DNA of 12,661 bases from contig JAOZVK010000015.1 in assembly GCA_029938185.1 (NCBI GenBank), positions 14,953-27,613 of the forward strand, in the 5' to 3' direction. The notes under the pieces were generated by a model. The model saw only the letters and a program-made list of their open reading frames with translations, was not told the origin of the DNA and did not search any database. Shown piece after piece: positions 6,968 to 12,661 of this stretch (the stretch's first letter is position 1; each line of letters starts with the position of its first letter). Origin of the DNA: Bacteroidales bacterium (GTDB lineage Bacteria > Bacteroidota > Bacteroidia > Bacteroidales > JAOZVK01). The position numbers were made by a program, and so were the translations under genes.

Positions 6968-7597
6968 CTATTTTTCAGAAAATGCTAATACAATTCCAAG
7001 TATAAATAAAATACCAACTTTAATCCATTTTGTAAAATTCCAAAATCTTGAATTATTCAAATATACACTTAATCTTCCTGACAACAATGATATTATTGTA
7101 AAAATTAACAATGCTTGTAACATAAATATTACTCCCAAAATAATCATTTGAAAAACAAAACTATATCCTGTTTTACTTACAAATTGTGGTAAAAATGCTA
7201 TAAAAAATAATGAAACCTTAGGATTAAGAACATTCATAAAAAAACCTGTTTTAATCAATTGCCACAAACGAAATTCAGATTTGATTTTTTTTTCACTTAT
7301 ATCTATGTTCGTTTGTTTTTCTTTTACAGCCATAATTGCTAAATAAAACAAATATGCAACACCTAAATATTTTATTGTAACAAACAGTATTTCTGATTTT
7401 TGTATTAAAATTGAAAGACCGGTAGCTGCTGCCAAAGTGTGAATTATTATACCCGAAACAAGCCCAACTGAAATTGCTATTCCATTTTTATATCCTTTAA
7501 TAATGCTTTCGCTTAATACATAAATATTATCTGGTCCTGGCATTAATGTAAGAACAACTGAAGCTCCAATAAATGATAATAAAAGTTCAAATTCCAT
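6968..7597 (-). CDS. LysE/RhtB-family amino-acid exporter
   Basis: This 209-residue hydrophobic protein starts MEFELLLSFIGASVVLTLMPGPDNIYVL. The PGPDN signature early in the first loop, GYKNGIAISVGLVSG after it, YLGVAYLFYLAIMA in the middle and the GFFMNVLNPKVSLFFIAFLPQF segment are typical of the LysE/RhtB superfamily of inner-membrane exporters for amino acids and their derivatives. About six hydrophobic segments are visible, roughly at 4-24, 40-65, 70-90, 115-140, 147-170 and 185-205. Length is normal and the gene looks intact. The exported substrate cannot be assigned. It is divergent from the methyltransferase gene, with about 70 bases between their starts. Confidence 0.92.
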   Translation of the reverse strand: MEFELLLSFIGASVVLTLMPGPDNIYVLSESIIKGYKNGIAISVGLVSGIIIHTLAAATGLSILIQKSEILFVTIKYLGVAYLFYLAIMAVKEKQTNIDISEKKIKSEFRLWQLIKTGFFMNVLNPKVSLFFIAFLPQFVSKTGYSFVFQMIILGVIFMLQALLIFTIISLLSGRLSVYLNNSRFWNFTKWIKVGILFILGIVLAFSEK

Positions 7598-7666
7598 GTT
7601 TTATTCTTTAAGTCTTAACGATAAATATAGAATAAATATTCATATTGTGTAAAAAAACAAGTAAAA

Positions 7667-8252
7667 ATGAAAAATTTTGATAAAAAAAACAAATATACTA
7701 AGTTGGTTTCAGGAAAAACCTAAAACTTCGCTTAATATTATAAATCAGTTAACTTTACCCAAAAGTGCAAAAATTATTGATATTGGAGGAGGTGATAGTT
7801 TTTTAGTAGACAATCTTATTGAATTGGGCTATGAAAATATTACTGTCTTTGATATTTCAGAAACCGTACTTAATAAAGCCAAAAAACGTCTTAAAAATAA
7901 GGCTGATAAAGTAAAATGGATAGTTGCTGATGTAGCAACTTTTAAACCAAATGAGAAATATGATTTGTGGCACGATAGGGCAGCTTTTCACTTTTTAACA
8001 CAAGAAACAGAAATATTAAGCTACATAAATACAGTTCAAGAATATATTAATTCAGAGGGTTTTTTGGTAATTGGTACTTTTTCTGAACAAGGACCAGACA
8101 AATGCAGTGGGATTAATATAAAACAATACTCTGAAAAAGAAATTTCAGAACGATTTAGAATGTTTAAGAAAGTTAAATGTATATCAACCAATCATAAAAC
8201 ACCATTGGGTAGTATTCAAAATTTTGTTTTCTGTACTTTCAGGAAGCTGTAA
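7667..8252 (+). CDS. Class I SAM-dependent methyltransferase, start disrupted at an A8 run
   Basis: The main reading frame (TTG at 7677 to TAA at 8250-8252, 191 residues) has the Rossmann methyltransferase motifs: IDIGGGDS (34-41) for SAM binding, the acidic Asp59 in VFDIS, WIVADV (81-86) and YDLWHDRAAFHFL (95-107), the last typical of a small methyltransferase family whose N-terminus reads like SWFQEKPKTSL, as here. The substrate is unknown. No ATG exists in this frame upstream, because a TGA at 7668-7670 closes it. An ATG at 7667 lies in another frame (MKNFDKKNK...) and hits a stop after 18 codons. Removing one A from the eight at 7682-7689 would fuse that ATG to the main frame as MKNFDKKTNILSWFQ. 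So the gene either starts at a rare TTG, is slipped during expression, or carries a one-base indel. Feature start is set at the ATG. Confidence 0.8.
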
Positions 8253-8257
8253 ATGAA

Positions 8258-8286
8258 ACTCCTAAAAACTCAAAATTTTTAGGAGT
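8258..8286 (+). terminator. Strong hairpin after the methyltransferase gene
   Basis: ACTCCTAAAAA (8258-8268) and TTTTTAGGAGT (8276-8286) form a perfect 11-bp stem with a seven-base loop, starting five bases after the stop codon and followed by GTTT. The A-rich and T-rich stem bases would let it act from either direction. Confidence 0.75.
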
Positions 8287-8358
8287 GTTTGCAATAATAA
8301 ATACTACAACAATAATCTTTAGATATTACATACGACTATCAATTTATTAACATTTTGT

Positions 8359-8463
8359 AAGTAGTGTTACAAAAATTTTTCTGTACTTGCGTTTTCTTAA
8401 ATTACACATTATTAAAGCATTAACAAAATGTGTAAGTCACATTAAATAGGTCGAAGACCTTAC
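8359..8463 (+). repeat. 105-bp intergenic repeat, copy iii (full length)
   Basis: It starts AAGTAGTGTTACAAAA and ends CATTAAATAGGTCGAAGAC followed by CTTAC, 105 bases, the same length as copy i. The start also forms an 8-bp inverted repeat, TTTTGTAA (8353-8360) with TTACAAAA (8367-8374). The closing palindrome AGGTCGAAGACCT is perfect. It occupies the convergent spacer between the methyltransferase and typA. Confidence 0.75.
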
Positions 8464-8465
8464 AA

Positions 8466-8500
8466 GTGCGTAAGCAATATTAAAAAGGTCGAAGACCTTA
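8466..8500 (+). repeat. Second tail unit of the 105-bp repeat, overlapping the typA stop
   Basis: GTGCGTAAGCAATATTAAAA followed by AGGTCGAAGACCTTA repeats the last 35 or so bases of copy iii directly behind it. The palindrome AAGGTC-GAA-GACCTT at 8485-8499 overlaps the TAA stop codon of typA (8498-8500, minus strand). Confidence 0.7.
8479..8499 (-). terminator. Probable typA terminator made of the repeat palindrome
   Basis: In the typA transcript the sequence reads AAGGTC, TTC, GACCTT and then TTTAATATT. That is a 6-bp stem with a three-base loop and a run of five T residues, located at the stop codon itself. The stem is short, so efficiency is uncertain; the neighbouring palindrome at 8449-8461 may help. 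Confidence 0.5.
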
Positions 8501-10300
8501 TAATTTTTTTGCAGCTCTTTTTCTATCATGCTCATTAAGAAGTATTTTCCTAAGTCTCAAGCTATTAGGAGTAATCTCAACATATTCATCTTCTTGTATA
8601 TATTCCAAAGCTTCTTCTAAAGTAAACTTAATTGGTGGAGAAAGCTTAACTTTGTCATCAGAACCTGATGCTCTAACATTAGTCAATTTTTTCGATTTAG
8701 TAACATTAATAACAATGTCGCTATTTCTTGAACTTTCGCCAACTACTTGTCCAGCATAAACATCTTCGCCAGGAGAAATAAAAAACCTACCCCTATCCTG
8801 CAATTTGTCCAAAGCATATGCAAACACACTTCCTTTTTCGAGAGCTATAAGAGAACCATTTTGTCTTTTTTCGATATTTCCTCTGTAAGCATCATATTTT
8901 ATAAACCTATGAGAAATAACTGCTTCACCAGCGGTTGCTGTCAATAGGTTAGTCCTTAGCCCTATTATTCCTCTTGATGGAATATGAAACTCAAGATGCA
9001 TACGGTCTCCTTTGTGTTCCATATTTATCATTTCGCCTTTACGTTGAGTTATTTTCTCAATTGCTTTTCCCGAAATATTTTCGGGCAAATCAACAGAAAG
9101 TTCCTCAATAGGTTCGCTTGTAATTCCATCAATATTTTTTATAATAACCTGTGGTTGTCCAACTTGCAACTCATACCCCTCTCTTCTCATTGTTTCAATA
9201 AGTACCGATAAATGCAACACACCTCTACCATAAACTATAAATGAATCGGAAGAGCCACCTTGATCAACCTTTAAAGCAAGATTTTTTTCGAGTTCTTTGC
9301 TCAATCTATCTTTTATATGTCTTGATGTAACGTATTTACCATCTTTACCAAAAAATGGAGAATTATTAATTGTAAATGTCATGCTCATTGTAGGTTCATC
9401 AATTGCGATAGGGGCAAGAGCTTCAGGATTTTCAAAATCGGTAATTGTATCGCCAATTTCAAAACCGTCAATACCTACTAATGCACAAATCTCACCCGAT
9501 TTTACGGATTCTACTTTTTTCTTCGATAAACCTTCATAAACTAAAAGTTCTTTTATTTTTGTTCTATTAATACCTCCATCTCTTCTTGCCAAAGCAACTG
9601 TCATTGTCGATTTTAGCTCGCCCCTATGTAATCGTCCGATAGCAATTCGTCCTACATACGATGAATATTCAAGAGATGTTATTAGTAACTGGGGGTTACC
9701 TTTTATCATTTTTGGAGGTGGAATATGTTCAATAATTGAATCAAACAAAGGAATAATATCTTTCGATGGTTTTTTCCAATCTTCGGACATCCAACCTTCT
9801 TTTGCAGAACCAAATATTGTAGGAAAATCAAGTTGCTCTTCGTCTGCATCGAGACTAAACATTAAGTCAAAAACTTGTTCCTGTATCTCTTCTGGTCTAC
9901 AGTTTGGTTTATCAACTTTATTTATGACAACAATAATTTTCAGCCCCAATGTAATGGCTTTTTGCAATACAAATCTTGTTTGAGGCATGGTTCCTTCAAA
10001 AGCATCAACAAGAAGCAATACGCCATCTGTCATATTTAAAACTCTTTCTACTTCGCCACCAAAATCGGCGTGTCCTGGTGTATCAATAATATTTATTTTA
10101 TTATCATTATACATAACAGCAACATTTTTTGATAGAATTGTAATTCCTCTTTCTTTTTCCAAATCGTTGCTATCCATAATTAACTCGCCAGGGGTCTCGT
10201 GCTCCTTAAATATTTTGCCCGATAATATCATTTTGTCAACTAATGTTGTCTTTCCATGATCAACATGGGCTATTATAGCTATATTCCTAATTTTTTGCAT
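8498..10300 (-). CDS. typA: Translational GTPase TypA/BipA
   Basis: This 600-residue protein has the normal length and an intact reading frame. The GTPase motifs are G1 AHVDHGKTT (11-19), G2 ERGITI (50-55), G3 DTPGHADF (73-80), G4 NKVD (127-130) and G5 SAK (165-167). The rest matches TypA/BipA rather than EF-G or LepA: domain II with GRIAIGRLHRGEL, the SRHIKDRLSKELEKN and GRGVLHLSVLIETMRREGYE domain III segments, the GEMINMEHKGDRMHLEFHIPSRGIIGLRTNLLTAT region, and a Lys-rich tail. TypA binds the ribosome and affects 50S assembly and stress or low-temperature growth. The start MQKIRNIAIIAHVDHGKT sits where the family starts. It is divergent from the ammonia-lyase gene, with a TAAATTTG -7-like element about 28 bases upstream, and its stop codon lies inside a repeat palindrome. 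Confidence 0.97.
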   Translation of the reverse strand: MQKIRNIAIIAHVDHGKTTLVDKMILSGKIFKEHETPGELIMDSNDLEKERGITILSKNVAVMYNDNKINIIDTPGHADFGGEVERVLNMTDGVLLLVDAFEGTMPQTRFVLQKAITLGLKIIVVINKVDKPNCRPEEIQEQVFDLMFSLDADEEQLDFPTIFGSAKEGWMSEDWKKPSKDIIPLFDSIIEHIPPPKMIKGNPQLLITSLEYSSYVGRIAIGRLHRGELKSTMTVALARRDGGINRTKIKELLVYEGLSKKKVESVKSGEICALVGIDGFEIGDTITDFENPEALAPIAIDEPTMSMTFTINNSPFFGKDGKYVTSRHIKDRLSKELEKNLALKVDQGGSSDSFIVYGRGVLHLSVLIETMRREGYELQVGQPQVIIKNIDGITSEPIEELSVDLPENISGKAIEKITQRKGEMINMEHKGDRMHLEFHIPSRGIIGLRTNLLTATAGEAVISHRFIKYDAYRGNIEKRQNGSLIALEKGSVFAYALDKLQDRGRFFISPGEDVYAGQVVGESSRNSDIVINVTKSKKLTNVRASGSDDKVKLSPPIKFTLEEALEYIQEDEYVEITPNSLRLRKILLNEHDRKRAAKKL

Positions 10301-10327
10301 ATCTACTTTTAATTTTTAAATATGGCG

Positions 10328-10335
10328 CAAATTTA
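10328..10335 (-). promoter_or_regulatory. Possible -7 promoter element of typA
   Basis: On the minus strand this reads TAAATTTG, matching the TAnnTTTG -7 consensus described for Bacteroidota promoters, 27 bases upstream of the typA ATG. I see no TTTG -33 partner at the usual spacing (the nearest is about 31 bases away), so the call rests on half of the signal. Confidence 0.35.
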
Positions 10336-10440
10336 TATTTATTTTATGAATTAGTAATATATTTATCAAAATCAATACATTTTTTTTTTAAATATTTTAT
10401 AAAAAAAATAAAATATGTTTAAAATCATCTAATTTTTATC

Positions 10441-10454
10441 TGTGTTTTTACACA
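10441..10454. promoter_or_regulatory. Inverted repeat TGTGT-N4-ACACA upstream of the ammonia-lyase gene
   Basis: TGTGT (10441-10445) and ACACA (10450-10454) are perfect inverted repeats around TTTT, 55 bases upstream of the lyase ATG, with CACATTTG overlapping its right side as a weak -7-like sequence. It could be an operator or chance in AT-rich DNA. No regulator gene lies nearby. Confidence 0.25.
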
Positions 10455-10509
10455 TTTGGAGATTGTTATTATTTTTAATTATTTATTAATTCATAAAACA
10501 TCATTTAAG

Positions 10510-12033
10510 ATGACATATATAGTAACAGGTGCTAACCTTAAAATAGAAAATGTAGTAAATGTAGCTCGTAATAATGAAAAAGTTGAACTACATCCTGATG
10601 CATTGGAGAGAATAAAAGTATGTAGAACTATGGTAGAACGAAAAATTAATGCACACGAAATAATGTATGGCGTTAATACTGGAATTGGCGAATTTTCCGA
10701 AATAGTTTTAGATGATGATCAAGTAAAAAAATTTCAAAGATATTTGATTTACAATCATGCAGCAGGAATTGGCGAAGCTGCTCCTATAGAATATGTGAGA
10801 GGAGCAATACTGGGGCGTATAAATGTTCATGCTCACGGAAATTCAGGTATCAGACCCGAAATTACTTTAACTTTGGTAGAAATGCTCAACAAAGGTTTAA
10901 CGCCTTTTGTATGTCAAAAAGGCTCAGTTGGTGCGTCTGGCGATTTGGCTCCAATGTCGCAAATAGGTCTTTTGCTTTTGGGAGAAGGAGAAGCATTTTA
11001 TAAAGGAAAACTATATCCAGGCAAGGAAGCAATGGATTTGGCTGGAATAAAAGTACCTGGATTACAAGCAAGAGATGGTTTAGGAACTATCAATGGTTCA
11101 AATCTTTTGACTGCTATGAGTGCAATATTTCTATTTGATGCATGTAATTGGCTAAAACAAGCCGAAATAGCTGCAGCCATGTCCTTAGAAGCACTCAAAG
11201 CCAATATGAACCCATATAATATAAAACTACATGAAATACGTGGTTTTAAAGGGGCTGTAAGAAGTGCACATGCAATTAGCATGCTTATAAAAGGTGGTGA
11301 CTTGGTTAATGATAAAATAAAATATAAAGTTCAAGATGCATATTCTATGCGTTCAACACCACAAGTTATAGGTGCTGCGCATGATGCTTTAGCTTATGGT
11401 CGCTCGCAGGTAGAAATAGAACTGAATGGTGTAGGTGATAATCCTATTTTTTTTCCAGAGGAGAACATACAGTTGTCGGGTGCTAATTTTCAGGGAACAC
11501 CGGTTTCTTTGCCAATGGATATGGCTGGTGCTGCAATTACAATGATTTCTGTTTTGTCGGAACGAAGAATGAATCGTTTAAACAACCCTGCTCTAAGTCA
11601 AGGACTACCTGCTTTTTTGTCAAAAGGTGCAGGAATGTTTTCGGGATTGATGCTTAGTCAATATACTGCAGATATGATGATTGTTGAACAACGTATATTA
11701 TCAGCACCAGCAAGTGTACAATCAATTCCTGCTGCTGCCGACCAAGAAGACTTTGTGTCAATGGGTATGAATACTGCTATTAAGAATTTTCAGATTTTAG
11801 ATAATGCCTATGGTATTTTAGGGATTGAGTTTATGGCGGCGGCTCAGGCACTTGATTTTAGGGATTATGAATTTGGAGATGGTGTAAAAAAAGCTAAAAA
11901 AACTATTCGTAAATATGTCGATTTTCTTGATATTGACAGACCTCTATATCCTGACCATACAAGAATGAAAGAATTGGTAAAATCATGCGAAATTTTGCAT
12001 GAGGTTGAAAAAGAAGTTGGTAGTTTGGATTAA
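10510..12033 (+). CDS. hutH: Histidine ammonia-lyase-like MIO enzyme
   Basis: From the ATG at 10510 the protein has 507 residues. Ala142-Ser143-Gly144, in GSVGASGDLAPMSQ, is the triad that cyclises to the MIO electrophile of the aromatic amino acid lyase family. Counterparts of the HutH active site keep their usual numbering or nearly so: Tyr53 (YGVNTG), His83, Asn195 (INGSN), Tyr278 and Arg281 (AYSMR), Phe327 (NFQG) and Glu413 (DQEDFVSMG). The Glu in QED is typical of histidine ammonia-lyase, where phenylalanine and tyrosine lyases generally have Gln or QD. It would convert L-histidine to urocanate and ammonia. Differences from common HutH are NHAAG for SHAAG, INGSN for LNGT and QEDF for QEDH, so a tyrosine lyase or an aminomutase stays possible. 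No hutU, hutI or formimidoylglutamate gene is in the window. An in-frame TTG at 10456 would add 18 non-conserved residues and is rejected. Confidence 0.85.
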   Translation: MTYIVTGANLKIENVVNVARNNEKVELHPDALERIKVCRTMVERKINAHEIMYGVNTGIGEFSEIVLDDDQVKKFQRYLIYNHAAGIGEAAPIEYVRGAILGRINVHAHGNSGIRPEITLTLVEMLNKGLTPFVCQKGSVGASGDLAPMSQIGLLLLGEGEAFYKGKLYPGKEAMDLAGIKVPGLQARDGLGTINGSNLLTAMSAIFLFDACNWLKQAEIAAAMSLEALKANMNPYNIKLHEIRGFKGAVRSAHAISMLIKGGDLVNDKIKYKVQDAYSMRSTPQVIGAAHDALAYGRSQVEIELNGVGDNPIFFPEENIQLSGANFQGTPVSLPMDMAGAAITMISVLSERRMNRLNNPALSQGLPAFLSKGAGMFSGLMLSQYTADMMIVEQRILSAPASVQSIPAAADQEDFVSMGMNTAIKNFQILDNAYGILGIEFMAAAQALDFRDYEFGDGVKKAKKTIRKYVDFLDIDRPLYPDHTRMKELVKSCEILHEVEKEVGSLD

Positions 12034-12039
12034 TTAATT

Positions 12040-12056
12040 GGCTCTTTGAGTCTTTT
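12040..12056 (+). terminator. Weak terminator-like hairpin after the ammonia-lyase gene
   Basis: GGCTC (12040-12044) and GAGTC (12048-12052) form a five-pair stem with one G-U pair and a three-base loop, followed by TTTTAT. It begins seven bases after the stop codon. The stem is short, so the assignment is tentative. Confidence 0.4.
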
Positions 12057-12089
12057 ATATTGTTTACACAAAGCTAAAAGTTAAAAGCT

Positions 12090-12155
12090 AAGTAGCCTTG
12101 CAAAAGTTTTTCAACATTTATTTTTCTACAATTAACTACATGATAGCAATTTACA
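12090..12155 (+). repeat. Partial copy (iv) of the 105-bp intergenic repeat
   Basis: AAGTAGCCTTGCAAAAG, then GTTTTTCAACATTTAT, matches the opening of copy i nearly base for base. Similarity continues weakly through ACAATTAACTACATGATAGC and AATTTACA, comparable to 2312-2340 in copy ii. The closing palindrome is missing, so the right end has decayed or been replaced. Confidence 0.55.
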
Positions 12156-12529
12156 TATGACTATATAATTTTTACTTGATGGTCTGGCTTTTAAATTATT
12201 AAAAAACTTTATAAACATACGTCTTAAGTCGGTTATTGTATAAAATCGACACTTTGTAAAGTTGTAACTTGCTGTAATTCTGCCGTAAGCAAAATTGTTA
12301 ATTGTCCATTATTCATTGTTAATTACTTAATACACTAATTACAAGACTCAAAAATCAAAAAACCTTAAATATTAGAATAATAAATCCTATATTTGTGGTA
12401 ATAATTGGGGAGAGTGGCAACAAAATTTATTTTACTGTGAATAAATTGTTATTTTACAATTGGAATTTGCTAATTATCAATAAGTTTGCCACATTTATTT
12501 TGTATCCATTTCTGTACATCAGTTTTTTG

Positions 12530-12537
12530 TATCTTTG
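12530..12537 (+). promoter_or_regulatory. -7-like element directly upstream of MITE copy C
   Basis: TATCTTTG matches TAnnTTTG exactly. A TTTG lies at 12499-12502, but the spacing of 27 bases is longer than usual for a -33 partner. If active, transcription would begin just before or within copy C and run toward whatever lies beyond the window. Confidence 0.3.
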
Positions 12538-12545
12538 CAAAAATA

Positions 12546-12661
12546 GGCTACCCGTCAGAAGTTGGACAGTCTTGTTTTTCAAGTAGTTTTAATCATAAAA
12601 TTAAAATAAAGATTAGCAAAATTTTGCGAAACTTTGCGTCAAACTTTGTGTAACTTTGCGG
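12546..12661 (+). mobile_element. MITE-like element copy C, cut by the window edge
   Basis: It starts GGCTACCCGTCAGAAGTTGG and is nearly identical to copy B for about 90 bases, then carries the four-unit AACTTTGCG-type core seen in copy A. By alignment with A, roughly 30 more bases should lie beyond the window. The far terminus and any flanking duplication cannot be seen. Confidence 0.7.

Larger units (their letters stand above)
12034..12661. other. Non-coding AT-rich region with repeats
   Basis: I find no credible gene in these 628 bases. They hold a terminator-like hairpin, a small internal repetition (AAGCTAAAAGTTAAAAGCTA, 12070-12089), a partial 105-bp repeat (copy iv), a stretch with the related words TTGTTAATTG and TTGTTAATTAC (12294-12327), a -7-like TATCTTTG and the start of MITE-like copy C, which runs off the window. 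Confidence 0.6.

Noticed and set aside
8747..10259. Plus-strand open frames inside typA and minus-strand frames inside hutH and the reductase gene
   Set aside because: They are antisense shadows of well-conserved genes, with no independent protein features.
10456..10509. Upstream TTG start for the ammonia-lyase
   Set aside because: The extra 18 residues are not conserved in the family, and the ATG at 10510 puts the MIO triad at 142-144, as in known HutH proteins.
12395..12586. 63-codon plus-strand open frame
   Set aside because: No recognisable features, a hydrophobic AT-driven composition, and its end runs into MITE-like copy C.
1..12661. A new multi-gene defence, mobile or biosynthetic system
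   Set aside because: The genes are unrelated, mostly housekeeping, and arranged as single units. Nothing links them as a system; the unusual content lies in the intergenic repeats.

Overview
The window looks like a piece of chromosome from an AT-rich member of the Bacteroidota. The sequence grounds are: an outer-membrane TonB-dependent receptor with an N-terminal CarboxypepD_reg-like domain; signal peptides that end in an A-Q junction; long AT-rich intergenic stretches; no clear Shine-Dalgarno sequences; and a TAnnTTTG-type -7 element upstream of typA. I cannot place it more narrowly. The genes are mostly housekeeping or metabolic. I see no operon and no defence, phage, CRISPR or secretion island.

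Layout from left to right: (1) 1-429, minus strand, the N-terminal part of a single-stranded DNA-binding protein (ssb) cut by the window edge, its tail encoded by a perfect 36-bp tandem repeat. (2) 660-1715, minus strand, an exported protein with two thioredoxin-like domains that have both lost the CxxC motif. (3) 1716-2588, a long divergent intergenic region packed with repeats. (4) 2589-4940, plus strand, a TonB-dependent receptor with no SusD partner beside it. (5) 5117-6667, plus strand, a class I-like HMG-CoA reductase (mevalonate pathway) with an extra N-terminal domain of about 140 residues. (6) 6968-7597, minus strand, a LysE/RhtB-family exporter. (7) about 7667-8252, plus strand, a small SAM-dependent methyltransferase whose start is disturbed at an A8 run. 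(8) 8498-10300, minus strand, the translational GTPase TypA/BipA. (9) 10510-12033, plus strand, an MIO-type ammonia-lyase, most likely histidine ammonia-lyase (hutH), without other hut genes in view. (10) 12034-12661, non-coding and repeat-bearing.

The neighbours do not form one pathway. They are single-gene units, mostly divergent or convergent, separated by AT-rich spacers. The most distinctive feature is in the spacers, where two families of small non-coding repeats can be aligned within the window. One is an element of about 105 bp that begins AAGTAGTCTTACAAA and ends in the palindrome AGGTCGAAGACCT; it has three full-length and two partial copies plus two isolated tails. The other is a 125-147 bp MITE-like element with GGCTACC ends, present in three copies, one of them flanked by an 8-bp direct repeat that looks like a target-site duplication. 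Copies touch a gene end (typA stop codon) or sit close to gene starts and ends, so they may have been co-opted as terminators or 5' elements. That role is inference.
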